Shown here one piece after another: positions 23,301 to 38,900 of a DNA stretch of 64,000 bases. Position 1 is the stretch's first letter. The number at the start of each line of letters is the position of its first letter. The position numbers and the translations under genes are program-made. The stretch is from Camarhynchus parvulus (Eukaryota; Chordata; Aves; Passeriformes; Thraupidae): the NCBI RefSeq assembly GCF_901933205.1, contig NC_044578.1:14284501-14348500 (forward strand), given 5' to 3'. The notes under the pieces are model-generated. The model saw only the letters and a program-made list of their open reading frames with translations, ran no database searches and had not been told where the DNA came from.

Positions 23301-26300
23301 ACGTTTTCACACATCTCAAGACCTGATGAGAATGAAAATCACTCCTGAATAGGTGTGCTTCAAACAGAAGCCCCTCAGTGCAAGGTCACTCAAGTTTCAC
23401 AGAAGTAGCCTGAGGACACACAGTGATCACTGGCCAGGCACCAAGGCAGTGTTAAACCTGAGCAAACCAGGTCACAGGCAGGGACAGCCAGGGGGCACAA
23501 GTGACCAACCCACAGTGCCATATGGCCAGTGCTGCTGGCTGGCCCAGGGCCTCAGGCCACAGCCAGGGATGGCCCATCTGCTCAGTTTGTCAGCCAAGCC
23601 ACCAGAGAGGATCACTGTCTGCATGTGGGCTTCAAGCACTGCCCCACACCTGAAGGGACCTCGTGGGACTGACAGACAGGGCACCGCTGTAGGGACAGAT
23701 CCACCATCCCAACGTGGATCCCCAGTGCCACAGCTGCTCTTCAGTGCCACATCCAGCCAGGGAGAACATCCAACAGTCACAAGCTGCTTGGAGAGCAGCC
23801 ACCAGAAAGAATGCATCATTCCCAAAATCCCCATCAAACAGCATTCACAGAGCTCAATCTGTTTCAGAGGATCAAAGAGGGGATTATAAAGGCCTTCAGT
23901 CAAGTCTATGAAGACCTACACAAGGAACAAAATTCAGTAACAAGCTCTGACAAAATACAGCACCTAGAAGCACAGTACAGGCAAACCATTCGCCATGGCT
24001 GATGCAGGAATAGTACTTTCATTTCTAAAAGGAAGATAATTTATCATTTAGATAACTAAGCAAGGATTTGTTTAACTCCTTCCCTTCTTTAGAGCCCAAG
24101 CAGAGAGCCACCCATGGGCAGCAAGCAGCCCAACCCCAATATGACAGCACAGATCTGGGAGGTGATGCATGTAGTGCTGAACCTGGGAGCTCATTGCCAG
24201 TCTGGGTACCAAAAATACTGGCAGACACCACAACTTCATGACTTTCTCTTCTTGTCCAGTGATGGGGTAGAAGATACAGAGCCTGGTGAGAAACTAAGAC
24301 ACTTCTTGCATATGGCTAATGTCAGTGTAAATTATGTAGTTTTAGTAACAGAGGACTCCAAATCTTGACTAAAGAATTTTTTTCATTTACTTTTTTTTTT
24401 AATTGCTACACATCCTCGCACAGGCAGGAGTAGAAACAAACAATGTGCTCTGCTTTCTGCCTACAAATGGATCCCCTTTCTTCCTGCAGGTACTAAAAGG
24501 TCTCCTGGAAAAGCTTGTGGCTATTTAGGACAGACAAGATGGTTAAAGATACCACACAGCACCATTTACTCACCACTTCTGCAGGTGTACTTAGCAAACA
24601 GGAATAGTACATTCCTGAGTGAAAGCACAAGGCATCTGCAGTACATACTGCAACACATCCAAGTGATGGGATAGCTGGGGAGGAGCAGTGTGAGTGGCAG
24701 AGTTCACTTGGGAGGGGCTGGGGGCAAGGCAGCTCGGGAAACACTGACGTATTGTCTTTCCATTACTAAAAATTACACTTTGTGAAAAAGCATTAGATCA
24801 TTTTAAGAGGTTTATATAAGGACACTGAAAAACAAGTTCTTTTGCAAATTCTATTTTTTTTAATATCTCCCTCCTCTATTTCCACTATGGATCAGGTTGT
24901 GAAAATCCAGCATGCAATAAATCTAGTGTTCCCCGACAGGGAGATCAACCTCAACACAAGTTAAATCTTCCAGCTGTTCCCAGCTCCTTCTCTCCATCAG
25001 ACAGGCTCATAGCAGTGTCTTAATTACTTGTTTAGGAAGGATGTGACATGCTCCAATTTAATACATTTAGCCCTTCTTAGAGCAAATGTAGAATTAAGCC
25101 TCAGTATGCACTTGACAGATCTCTTAGCAACTAGAGTGCAATCAGCCAACAATGGATGATTCACAGTTTTAGCAAGAGTGTGCAGAACTGCCTGCCAAAA
25201 GTCTGAATAAACTCACATTGCTAGACACTATGGTAAAATGTACCCTGATCTCTTTTAAACTATTATATCATAGAGGAAAGTTGAACTGCATGCATTCCAG
25301 CAGCTTGCCCGAGTCTGGAAATACAATTGAACTGCAACATCTCGATTTTAAGAGAATTGAGACTTTTCGGTGGTTATTTTCACTTAAGTAGGATAACTGT
25401 ACCTTTCAAGAAGAACTATCAGTTCAGATCTATCCGTTTGTGTAAATAAGGGATGACTTCTGTTTCCATTTCTCTGAAATAGGAAGAGTCTGGAGGATGC
25501 TAGTAGGGATAGTCTGTCCAGAGTGTCAGTGATTAAAAAATGGGCCTAATCTCACGCCTACTGCTGCAGGGGCCACTGGCATGTGAAATATTTAGAGATC
25601 TCTGTGCAATCCATGAGTCAGAGGGGAATAGCAGGAAGGACCTCGACAGACTGCAAATATCTATCCTGACTCATTGCTATCCTCCCTTTATCATCCTCCA
25701 AAGCCCAGTTGAGGATCAGGCTGCCACAGCAGAGACAAGATTGTTTGTACTTCTACAGCCAAATTTCTGCCTTCTTTGACCAGTTTTCACTCCAAGGTTC
25801 AGATTTTCCTCTGGAAGAATTTCCTCTCTGGTCTCCATGTGACCATCTTCCTACACAAAACCAGACTCAAGTAAATCCTTTACGAAATACTATTGAAAAA
25901 ATAAACAAAACTGGAAAAGCTCTGCTGGGATTAGGCCCACACAGAGGGCACAGAGTGACACAGGGTAAGTCACTGACTCTTCCCTTTCAGCTACAAGCAT
26001 GAATCATGAGCAGAGCTTTTCCTGTGGCACACCAGACACCAGGGTGAAGCCCCTTGTGAGTAACAGGGCCTGGTCCCAGGAGATGGGGACAGCCCCCCCT
26101 AACATCCCAGTCTCATCTTAATGCCATTACAGCAAAGGGTCCTTCGGATCTCTGGCACAAACTTCAGCTCTGGAGATCTGAAAAGTTTTTCAGTCTATTT
26201 TATGGTGATCGAGCCATTGCATCTGCTCATCTCTCATATTTTGGACTCTATTTTTCATCATCCCTTCCTCGAGACACCAATACTGACAGCAGAAGAGAGC

Positions 26301-29300
26301 TGACACTGTTATCTTCCTACTTTAACTGCCTCAAGCTGCCACTCTCTTGGTACCCACCAAACAAAGCCCCATTTCAAACTACCGACTTCTAGCCACTTTT
26401 CTCTGCCAGTTTCTTTAGTAGGCCTTGTTCTGGGTACTCTCTTGAGGCAGGGGACAACGTGGTGCCATTCAGAGGGAGCCCCAGCCACACCCCCATCCCA
26501 GGCACCACACGAGTGCTGTGACCCCACCTCGCTCCCAGGAAGGAAAGCCACGGTCCTCACAGGCCAGGCACAGACCCAAGACAGTGAAACACTGCTGGGT
26601 GCTAAATCTGCTCAGCACTTGGGCAATGTGCCCTGGCAGCCCAGTGCTGCCCCAGCCCCCCCAGACTGGGGATCTGTCCTGGAGAAGGCAGGAGCCTTGT
26701 TCCGGCAGCCTCAAGCAGCCCTTTTCCAGGCACAGCAGATATGCTTGGCTAAGTAAGCAGCTTTCTTTGGCACAGCAGAGTGTGTCACCCAAGTTGGTTG
26801 GCAGAATTCACCTCTAAAAAGAGGACTGTGGTTAGGGAAAAGAATTTGAACACATTGAGCTCCATGCTGTCTTTAATACTAGGATATTCACAGGTTTCTG
26901 CTCATATGGGCTGACAATCCTTTAAAAGCAAAATGAAGGCAGCAGGGCAGGCACTGTAAGCTTTGGGAAGACACATCAAGTGCAAAAATACCATAGCTGA
27001 GAGTTTCTATAGATGCACAGAGACAAAAATTAGGCAGGTAAGGAGAGAAGCAAAGTAGAAGGCTGCTTATCCACTTATTACTTTTGTAAAGAGAAGTCTC
27101 CTATTTACAACCCTCACTAGACAAAATAGCTTAGGAGATTTTTCCATCTATTTCTACAAGGATTAGATCAAAGGGCTGAAAAGAATGTGAGCAACAGGGC
27201 CAGGGGGAGCTGGGGCACAGGCACCTCGGTCAGGGAGTCACTGGTAGCGTTTTGACTTCAGTGGAGCAGCAACATAGTCTGTGCCATGGACTACCAGCAC
27301 CATCACATTCTGTCAGCTAGAGAAATGCTGTTATAGCCGGAAACAAAACACACCAGGGACTGATTTTGCCTCTGCTATGAGCAGACTATCATGCTTTGCC
27401 TGGATGGAGGCAGATGGGATAGAATTCCTTCAATCCCTGAGTTGCTCTGCTGTAGCTCTTTTGGGAGCTCTGCTACCACCGTGGCCTCAGTGTGTATGTG
27501 AGGCTATTTGTGCTTTGGGGAACCTGATGTTACTCAGTGGCTGACGTAAATCCTGCGCTGTAGAGGCAGCAGAGCAGAATTCCCTTGCTCCCTGTTTTAC
27601 CCTATAAGGACATTCCATGATGGCGCTGTAAACCTGCGCCTTCGCACAGATTTGCTGCAGCTGCTGCAGCACAGCAAAGCCAAGCCCAAGTTTGGATTCC
27701 TGTGTGTTGTGATAATCAGCTGGGGTTCGGAAAATCCTTCAAAAAAACCCCCTAATGTTCTGGCAACTTAACAAGGCTTCTGAAAAAAACAGCAGTTTAA
27801 CATCTGGAACAAAAATACTCTGAGGAAGTCCAAGACCAACACAGCACAGAACATTTTCCCCCCATAACTGTTACTGTACAGCACTTTCTTGTCCCCAGCT
27901 CAGTGAAACTGGAATGTTCACATCAAGATGCTGAAACATTTTATTGGAAGCAATGCTGGAAGGTAGAAAGATAAAGAGCTATTCATACACTTGAACATTT
28001 TTTCAATTTTCTGAGTTTTGCTTATTTTTATTCCTGAGCCATGAATTTCCTCAGTCTTTTAATGCATCTTAATCTTCATCAATATTTAACTCTGCAGCAG
28101 AAATACTGCATACTTTGTTTTCCCATTTAACTTGAGAGTAGAGGGGTAAAAAAACATCTATGGAAAGAAGGAAAACAGCCAGTTCTAACGGAAACGACTT
28201 TTCCTTTTTCCACAAGACGTCCTGGAATAGAATCAAGGAGAAGGATGAAAGAGAAAGGTGGGTAGAAAGAACAGCATGCTATTTCTGAGAATTAGCTACA
28301 GTCATCATTTAGCACACTCCTCTTCCTACCTTTGAGTCCCAGGTTTAAGACCTGCCTAAGATCAAGAGCAAAAATATTTCTCAAAGACAGGCTTAACTCT
28401 CAGCAGACATTGGCATGTATGAGCAGTTCCCTGCAGTATCATGAAATGAAAAGAGCCCCACACATACATAATTACATACACTATGCACACAGGTGTACAT
28501 CTACACATACATATGTACCTAGGAGATCCTTTCACATGGGGGTGGGAGAGGTAAGTGAACTTTCCCAAGCTATGAGATGTCACATAATTTTCAACATGAC
28601 CTGGAGCAGCAGGTTCCCATTGCATACAACAGTCTGTAAGAAACTGCCCAAGACAGAGCACAACTGATGTAACCAACCCCATGCTAGCAGAGATGCACCA
28701 CATGTCATTGTCACAGTACTACGCCAGAGCTTTCAACAGAAAAACACTATCTTTGTGTTTCCTTTACCTCTAGCTGAAATCTCTATGTTCAGATCATGCT
28801 CTGAAAAGTTTCAGATACATAATTTTCCAACTGCCCACCTTCCATGGAGCGGCACCTGGAGCAGCACTTGTGCCTGGGACACTGGTAGTTTCCATTCATC
28901 TGGTTAAAAATAAAATTAAGAAAATCTCATTAAAAATGTATGATTGGTTAAGCTTTCCAACACAGGACTTTCAGTGCTGGTTATGAAATACTACATGATC
29001 TTTCCTTGAAAAAAGCAATGGTGTTGATCTTTGGACAAGCTCATGCTCTGCCCTCTAATCCAAATTACTGGGGCCTTGTGCTACACCAAATCAGACCCCA
29101 AATACTGACTGATACAGCGTTAAAAGTAACATGGAGCTCCCTGCACACTGTCACCTACCAGAATCCAAGAGATCCTAAGGCTCCCAAAGAAACTGTGAAC
29201 ACCCTCAGCTCACCCAGAGAAACTGGCTGTGGAAGGCTCAGACTACAGAACCAAAATATAACTGTGTCTCTCCATTCCCAATTACAGCTGAACTCCAGTG

Positions 29301-29968
29301 TCACATCAACAAACACTTGGCACATAAAACAACAGCTTTCAAGTGCCCTTACAGAAATTAATGATTCCTCCCTGGCTCTGAGCTCAGGAGCTTCATTATT
29401 TTGGGAGGATAGATAGAAAATGGTGTATCCCTGCCCTGCTGACTCAGTCAAGGGAAGCTACAGGTGCTCAGCTCTGCTCAAGGAGAGCTGGCAGGGGGAA
29501 AGCCTGGCCACCAGCTGGTGGCTTCTGCAGGCAGAGAACAAAAGCACCTTCAAAGGTGCTAAGGAACCAAGTGAGACCCATAAAGCTCATGTTAGAGAAG
29601 AACCTGTGCCACTGTTTTGTTGCTCTGAATATGGAAAGCTATTCAATTGAACAAAAAAACATCAACAGACAGAAAGAATTGGGATCAGAAGAAGTTAAGT
29701 GTTGGTTTTTAGTGGGTTCCTTACAGAATGGCAGCTCTGACCAGCAATGGTAAGCTTTCTCATGGTTTGTTTGGTAATATAAGATTTTCCCTCTTGATCA
29801 GAGCAAACAAGATGAACAGGCACTTCAGAAAGAGTACAAACAAGCTTTTTAATTGCAGCCTTGAACTTTTTTACAGGCTCATGAGATTTATAGCAAAATG
29901 CTCTTCTCCAAGTTAGTTGTTCCTCATTTCAAATGTAAAGAAGACCCATACAATCTTCTTTTCCAAGC

Positions 29969-29991
29969 AAAAAAAAAAAATTTAAAAAAAA
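29969..29991. repeat. Short poly-A tract
   Basis: Twelve adenines, three thymines and eight adenines in a row. This is simple sequence within intron 1 with no associated element seen. Confidence 0.8.
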
Positions 29992-32900
29992 TCCCTAACC
30001 TATGTCCCTCTGCTGCCAAACAAGACATAACTGTTCATTGCTGTCTTGGGGCAGCAGATGGATCTACAACTTAGGATGGATGGATGCTCCAGTGGCACTG
30101 CTGCTCCATCCAGGGGAATTGTATGAAGCATTTCCCAGTGCCAAGCCCACCACCACCAAGGATCCCATCATAAAATATTTTCAGTGGTTTTGGAACTGTT
30201 TGTTGCTGAACAACAAGGAGACAAACCATTCTTTTTCGCATTCACAAACACAGTCATGATACAGGGACAAAAACTAAGCTGAGGAGTTGGTGTACAACGA
30301 GTGCTCCTGTTGCAAACTCAGAGCATCATTTCATGGATTTCCATTGTCCATGTTCTGGGTTGCAAACCATACAGGCTTTGCAAAAGGCTGCTAGAGTCCA
30401 TTCTCTCTCTTCTGTCTACAATAAACCTTAGAAAGCAGCAGACAGCATGAGGGGTGCCCTTTATGCACAGGCAGGAAAAGTACATCCCATAGATCACACA
30501 GAACCCTCTCTCCAGGGCCCCAGATACACACAGTGGCACTTCACTGTCCCTCCCATTCTGCCCCAGCTTCAAACCTGCACATTGCTGCATTTTAATCCCA
30601 CAACTTCTTACCCTATCTTAGCTACAGTTAATCCCTCCTTTTTGGCAGCTGGCTGCCCAGAGGACAATTCTGTGTTTCACTATTACGCTACACAGAATGT
30701 AATGAATCTTTAATTAAATGGGCTTGATGAGGAAAGTCATTCAAATTAGGCTTCATCAGCAAGACAAAACCCCAGCTGTCTTTCTTGAAGGATATAATGA
30801 AGCACAGTTCCAGCTACCTGGAATCCAATTTTAGCACTGCAGAACAAGAGTTCATAAATCCAGCGTTTGCTAAGTACGCAGGAAATGGCTGACAGTGTTT
30901 AAGATCTTGGACACTTTTCTATCAGGCACACTTTAACGCCATGCAGCTTTTATGGCAATTCCTTCATAAACCAGGAGGTTCTAACAATCTAACAGGCTTA
31001 ATGCAACCACAGGCAAGAGTAGAACTGTTTTCACAGGGGTTGTCATTTGATCATGCAGTAAATTACAGGAAAATGGTGCAAGCACCCTGGAAAAGGCACC
31101 TCTGGGAAGCCCACTGTAGCTCCACAGAAACCGAGTAAATAAAGCATGCATCATCAGCACATCCTCAATGTGTTTCTCATCCTCTAGCATGAAAGCAACA
31201 CTGGGAGCTTCTCTTGTTTAATTTGCACAAAAGGATTCATGTGCTCGGTGCTGAATGACTCTTCACATTGACTTCAGTGGAAATAAGCTACCCTGGATTT
31301 CAGAAGGAAAAAAGCACTAACAGAAAGTTAATGAGGTACAAACCAGGTTATGAATGGACCAAAGAAAAAATTCTCCTAAAGCTATTTCCTGCCCTGCTGT
31401 GATCGAATACACGCCTTTTAAGGGCTCACCTTACCCACCCTCCTGCCTTTCCTTAAGCAATGCTTTATCCTGTCCCAAGACTTTCTTCACTTTTCTAATC
31501 AGTTTCCATTATGTCTTTTTTCTTTAAAGTCTCCCACTGTTAGAGCTCCACCAGGAGCAGCAATGCTGAAATCGGCAGCACAGACTGGCTACAGTCTTTT
31601 AAATAGTCTTGAAATGGAGCCAAGGTGGAATAATTCTACTGGTCAGGGGGTTTAAACTCTGGGACTCTCACTGCAGTGCCTGCATCCCTGCTCCTGCCAA
31701 GGCAGCTCTGCACACAACAACATGGAAAGTTTTAGAGCAGGGTCTAGCCTAGGATAAGAAAAAATTTCTGACCTACAAGTTTTAAGAAGGAAGTTATGAA
31801 CCAGAGGGCTGGATTTGGTCCCCTTCAAGCCAGAGGGAGACCCAAAGGCAGAGCACAGAGGCAGAGCAGTTCTGCCAGAGAAGCACTCAACACATACAAG
31901 AGTTTTCCCTATTTCCTCCTCCACTGGAAGAAGGAAGGTGATGCAAGTTTGTTTCACGTATTCACTTCTTGTTTTTATGTTGAAAACCACCACCATGCTG
32001 CACATACATTCTGTGCTATCACTTCCAATGAACTATTTCACCTACCTTCACATATTTCTCTGAAGCACATTCCCAGCTCACCAACTCACACTCACAAGCA
32101 GCAAGGCTCAGAGCTGGCTGGCAATCTGATGAGACAGGCTCTCACAAGAATTTCCTGCTTCTGGTTCAGCCAGACATACTGCAACAACAGACACTCTCGC
32201 AGTATTCTGGCACCTCTACTCCTTGTTCGGGCCAAGACCCAGGAATGCAAGTGAAAAAAACACTTTTTAATTTTTAGAATTTTAAAATAGCTCTTCCCCA
32301 TTCTGCCGTGGGTGTCTGGTTGGCTTCCATGCTCAAAGACTGCTTCCACTGAGATTAACCGAATTTGGAAACTGCAGTGCTGAAGGTATGACCAAACAAT
32401 TCGCTTCCCAGAAAACAGCTTGGGACAGCAGCACAGTAGGGTGGGGGAGCAGTTTGCTCCAGAGAAGCAAATACTATGGAAAGAACAAATGCCTGACCCT
32501 CCAAGTACACTGAATTAGGTTTTCCACGAGCCCTGGGATACTTCCAGTAAGCATTTCAATAAAGATGACCTAGCTGGGGAAAACTGCATAGGAACCTCGG
32601 GCAAGATCTACAGATCTGTCATGCATGTTCCTCAAAGTGCTACTCATGATGAACTAAGGCAGCCAGTGTTTCCATATTTTCTGATCTCTTCTATTGAATT
32701 ACCATGCCAGCCTGCACTACAGCCGGACAAGGCCATTCCTCAGTGTGACTAATGTCTCACACTAAATATTTCAGACACTTGTAGGCTGCTACAGCTCACA
32801 CCTGTACTTCAGAGAACGTTTTTTAAGGTATCACTGCTGGACCAATGTAATTCCCACTGACAGATCAGTTTGGGAAAAAAGCCTTGCTAAAAATTCAGAA

Positions 32901-35900
32901 TTTGGGTCACATACAGATGCACTCAAACAAATACCTTCTTCTCATCCCAGGTCTCACCTTGCAGTAGATAGAGTCTGGATGTATGCCCATGCCACTGGCA
33001 TGACATAAAGACCACAATGGAAAGCGTGGAAGGTGCTGGCACCTTTCAAGAGGGGTGACCCTCACACATTCTTCTAGTTTTTCACTGAAAATGCAGCTTC
33101 CTACAGACTGTGCTGATACAAACAGCAGACAAGACACTTTCAAACACCTTTCCAACCTCCAGCATGTGATTGCATGCTCCTCTGCCTTGTGCTTAGCTTT
33201 CTTACAGTAGCAAAAACAGGGGAAGTGGGTGTGAGAGCACTTTTTTTGAAACAAGAAAATGACACCCCTAGCACATAGGAAGCTCAAATTTTTAGGATGA
33301 GTTTAGAAACAGAGCCCAAAACTTCCCACTATGAGATTTTATAGCTGGTTTGGGCTCCTAAACCCTGCACAGGGCTCAGGAGTAAAGAGCTTGGCTTTCA
33401 GAAGTGCTGAGCCTGTACTTGCCACTGAGGGCTCTGGCCACGGGTCAGAGAACACGCACCACCACGGTGTGAGCTGCTATTCAGGCATGTTAAAACACTT
33501 TAAAACCATTGTGTTGATGATCTCATCGACAGGAGTTATCACTTGTGCCTCTGCCTGTTACTGCCTTGCACCAGACAGGGTATGCAAGAAAAGGAAAGCT
33601 GATTTTGACAGCAGTCACCTCCTCATCTCCTCTGGGAGTGCCTTCCCAAAAAGCTAAATGAGTGCATCCATTTTCTACCAGGCATAAAGGGGCAAACCTA
33701 TAGAAAATCTCATTACTAGAGCAGCCAACACATACAGGAGACATCTCAGACACTTGATGTATCAACAATGACGTGACAGCTTTCCCAGCCCTGGAGAGAA
33801 TGCAAAAAGCAAGGGGCAAAGATTGTCTGTTCTTTAAAGACCTACACTCCAAGTGGATTTAGCTTGTTCTTACAACTAATTGCAGGATATATTTCACATT
33901 GCTACATGCTCTATTTAGCATTACTATGGATGTGAGTTCTATTGTGCTATTAACCACATGCTTTCACAGGCACCACACTGCAGCCCAAAATTGCCCAGTC
34001 AATACTTCAGGCTAAGAAACACTTTAAAGCTACAGCCACATCTCAGACATCACACTACCTCAGACTTTCCAGCAGTGAAAAACATGACCATGAGACCAGC
34101 TTAGAGAGATGGCGAGTAAGCAGACACAAGGGAGGAAGGAGTTTAAGTGCTTTAAACTAGTAAGACTGATTACAAGCTCTGCATTAAGCACTGGCACCTT
34201 ACAGGATTAAGCCCCATCTACTTACACGTGTGCGTCATAAGCACAAGCCTTACAATCAAAAGAAGAAGTCCCTTCTCTTGGAACCTAACACAACATACAG
34301 AATACACACCGATTGCCTGTTTTTATTCTTTCACTCTTTCTGGTTTGAAAGGATTTGCTAAATCTATACCCAGCTGCCCCATACTCCTTCCTACTCCAGA
34401 TCAGGCAATCAATGCTTGCAGTTCTCTGATGGACACCTCTCTAGGAAGATTCCCATATCCTATGCCTCCTACTAGAACCACAGCTGCAGCTCATTCCAAG
34501 TATTATCATATTTAACATGACTGTCCAGGTGTATTTTGTAGGACTAATAAAATTAAAATGGGTTTTCAGTACTTTTCATACAACTCCTGAGAAGTCCAGT
34601 TTGTGACCAGCAAAGAACTTCATGGCATATGTAGGTTTGTGGTGAATCTGCTTTCAAAAATGCAAAACAATACATTATTTTTAGACACAGTTTCAGAGTT
34701 TATATAAATCTGAATAAGACCTTATACACTGTATTAGTAGCAGCCCTTGGTTTGCATTCCATCCAGAAAAACACAAAACCATCTCTTAAGAAATTTTAGG
34801 ACTACTGCTGCACGTTAGAGGACTGACAGACCTTTGGAAGCTCCCATTAGGCTTCTGGTTTGTGTGCAGCAATCTTGTATAGAGGGTAAGGAAACTAAGC
34901 AAAGTGGAAACTAGGTTAAATTCAGAGAAGCCTGGTGCAGAATTATAAGCAGTGCCTTTAGTCCTTAGGATGAAGCATGGACAGAGCACATCTTTACTGC
35001 ACAAAAGCTTTTGGCGGTTTCTGGTGGCTGCTGACATCTGTGCCAAAGTTCCCCTAAGGATGGAGAAATGAGGAGAATAAAGTCATGCTCAGGAAATATC
35101 AAGGCCAGGCCATGAAACAGTAAGCCCCAGGAGAGACAGGACATGCTTGCAGCTAGCAGAGGGGACAGCCATGGGAGTATTTTCCCATCAGTGCCACAAA
35201 CACCGCTGCCTTAGTGCCTGGATAACAGTCACCTTTCTTTGTTTCACCTTCCCCTGCATTTACTTTTGCTACTCCCCAGTCAGCCTGAATGGCCAGGACA
35301 GAGCCACAGCAATGTGGGCTGCAGGGGAGCCAGGGCTCCAGCTACTGGGTCAGGCAAAACCATTGGGAGGGTTACTGCAGCCAAGTGACCAAAGCAGAGG
35401 TGCACCACAAGAGCCCATCTTCCCTGCCCTGTAACACCTACAAGGACCAAGGCTCTCATGACCCCAGTTTGATCAGTGATGTCATTGGTCCACACCAGGC
35501 TTCAGCACAATGGGCTGGTGTCTGTGAAGACTCTGGAAATACAGAAAAATGCTCACCATCCAACCCTGGCCATGCCAGCTCTAGTCCTGCTCCTGCAAAA
35601 TCTCTCCAGCCAGCCCTGCACAATGCACAGCTGGTTTGATGCTCTCCTGCCAGAAATGGCTTTCAGGCTGCTCACGGCATTATCTCAGATACAATGAGAG
35701 GCCATCCCTGGCACTCTGCCATTCATCAAACCCACCCAGAAACAGCTCCACTACTGCCAGTCATAGGCATAAAAAGACCAGCAGGTCTAGTCTGCAATTT
35801 TTTGTGATTGGGTTTTCCTTGAAGCCAGAGCATAAGGTCACAAGAGAGTGGCACCTTTTCCAAATGGCTCCTTGCACCCCGAAAATGAACACCTATTTCT

Positions 35901-38900
35901 TATTACCAATGCTGGTGTTTTCAGGCTCATTTAATCTATAAAATGCTATTCAGGAAAAACCTGTTGATTGTTTCCACAGCACAAATCAGCAGATTATCAG
36001 CTGCCATCAGCTGTCCCACAACAAAACAGATCCCAGGAGTCCACAGGAGACTCTTCTCCCCTGGCAGCTTTCTGCAAAGGCTCTTCTAGGACACTCTCTT
36101 CCATAACATTAAGTGTTTAAGCCTGACTCTCAATATATTAAATCTCTATTTGCCAAGCATTCACTCCTAGGCCTTTCTAAGAATCATTTTGCAAAGCTTG
36201 GATGGCAGTATGTTTTCACAGCTGATGTGGAAAAGCTAGAAACAACATTTCTCAATGAGAAATCTCTGCTTTACAAAGTGTGCACTGTTTCTTTGGCTTA
36301 ATCTGATTTGCTAAGGGCAGGCGGGGGGTGGGCTGCAGAATTCTTTTATACTGCTGACATAAAATATCTCTGACTGTCTTCATGGTGGAATCGTTCAATT
36401 TCCTGCTATCTGTTCTAGGATGGATATCCTGAGACAGGGAAGAAAAAATAAATCAACATCTGACCACAAACCACCCATTGCTGGTGCTAGTGATGGCCCA
36501 TCTTATGCCACTGGACACCCCGATTAAGGCTGAACACAAGTTTTCCCTTGTCAAGTGGGAGGAAAACACCAGCAAGATCTGTGCAAGGTTAAGATAGGGC
36601 ATCTGCCTCCCAAACAGGCAGTGCTTGGAACAGCTCTGACCTTCAGGATCACAGCAAGCGACTCACTAGGAGTGTGCTGAGCAGCTATCAGTATTACAGC
36701 TTATTCATAATACATGAACAGCTTAAGGCTCACAGAGACTCCATATCCCAGCAGCCTGACTCCAGAGCAGCCAGTACTGAGAGCTGAAGGGAAGAATCAC
36801 AGAGAACAAGCACAGAGTGCTGCTGGCTCCAGTATATTTTCCCCAGCTTATTGTAAGAGGCAATGCACATATTTCCAAAGCCAGCTATTGCATCTGGATC
36901 AAAGAGTTAAAACAGCTATCGATGGATATCTCTTTCATAGTTGACATCCAGCTGTACTTTTGCCCCACCTCCCCCCAAGCTTGCAACATCCTGGCAATGA
37001 CTCTGACAGTTCAGTTGTGCACTGCATGACAAAGAACTTCCTTCTGCTGGAATCTGCTGTCCAGGTATTGCTCTGGATGTCATTTCCATACTGCCAGACC
37101 CCGTTCATTTCCCCTGTACCATCTGAGATATTGTAGAACTCTCCTATTTCTCCCCTCCCCAAAATAACTTTGAGCTAAAGGCATTTATCTAATTAGTGTT
37201 GCTTCATCCAGGAACAGTCCTACACTGCAGCAAGGTCTTCTCATCCATCCACACACCTTTTCTGCTTATTCTACATTTCCAAAATGGGTAACCAGAACCT
37301 CACACAGCATTTCAGGTCCAGATGAATAATCAGTTTGAGCCAAGTCCAGAAAATGGCCTTTCAGCAATACTGGAGGTATACAGTGTTCATCTAGAAGGAA
37401 CTGTCCTAAGCCAGAGCTCTCTGGTCAAGGCAGGCTGGTTGGTTTATTGCGTGACAATAAGATCTCGTTCCAGAATAAGATGAAGTTTAACAGAAACATT
37501 TGCTTTATGGGTCATAAAAATAAGAGATTTCTGTATGGCAATGCAGAAGGCCCATTCTGTATGGATTAGATTTTCCCAGCTGGAATGCCAGCGTCAGTGA
37601 AGACATGGCATCCTGTATGATACATGAAGTGCTGACAAGGGCTCTCCCCCACACAGACAGCCAGGTCACACCCCACCCCTTTCTTTGACAGTATGCCTCT
37701 CCAACACTGACTTCTGCCTTGACTTTTCCACCTTTTCCTTGCACTGGTGGTGGTGGGGCTACCTTTCAGTTTCCTTCCTTGCAACCAGTTCAGATCAAAG
37801 GGATCGAGAACTATCGGACAAATATCAGTAAGGCAACACCAGAGTAGTGTCTGCCTGATTTCTTTTGGAAACCTACACTAAAATCAGCTTTCTCTGCACA
37901 CATTTCAAGCTGCTGCAGCCAGAAGGAATGTGGAAAACGGTTGTGAAAACCCTGTGCCACCTTCTTGTCCACCACCCTCTACTCCAAGGAGGCACCATAG
38001 TTTGAAGTTTCTGAATACAGGAGTATTGGCTACAGGAGTCACCCAAAACCACCTCGCAAAAAAACCTGGCAAACTTTGCAGAAGACCTCAATGAGACTTT
38101 TCTACTGGAAAATACATGCATTCCATTCATATCATCCTCCATCGCTATCTATTGTTTCTATCAGTTCATTTTTGCCTCTCAAGAGCTTACCCCAGCTCTT
38201 GCTAGCATAGGTACAAGTATTTCCATTAGAGTCTTTTAGCAGGTTCAAAGAACAAGTGAATTAAATTTCAGTGAATACCTAGTGACCAGCAATAGCCATG
38301 CCACCTCTCCTCTGTAAAATGTCAGAAGAACATGAGATTCATCACTTTTACTATTTTAAGCACAGCAATGACAGGCACACTCAGTACTTGGGTAGGTGAA
38401 ATGCTTCAAAGTGCTTCTAATATTTGCAAAATTAACTCCTATAGGGCTGCTAAATGTCTCTACTTCTACACAGAGGCATGGTCTGCAGTTTACCACTAAC
38501 ATTTAAATTATTTTTTAAAACATGGCTTGCTGTTTCTGGAGAGCAGGTAAAAAACTAGCTCTATCTCTAAAATACTTGTCTTTCTAGCCTGGGTTTGCAT
38601 GGAGATGGTCATCTCCATGGCTGCTGACCTGCAGCTCAAAGGACATCAACCACACTGAAATGCAGAGACATTTGCACAAGCAGAATTCTTATCCTGCAAC
38701 ATCATCCTTGCTGAGATACAGGATTCAGCTTCCTGACAGCTCTTACATTAAAAGCCTCAGAAAAAGCAAAAAGAAATGCAAAATCAATCACAACACTGGC
38801 AACAGTGTCCAATTATGTAGCAGTTTTGTTTTGGTTTGCTTCAGTGGCCAGCTGGGACTGAGATAGATGATTTCATCTTGCCAGAGAACATCAGTTGGCA

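Noticed and set aside
37250..37340. A stretch resembling the antisense CR1 phrase around 'ccagaactgcacacagtattcc'.
   Set aside because: Only one short landmark is similar (accagaacctcacacagcat) and flanking landmarks are missing, so it cannot be called a CR1 copy by eye.
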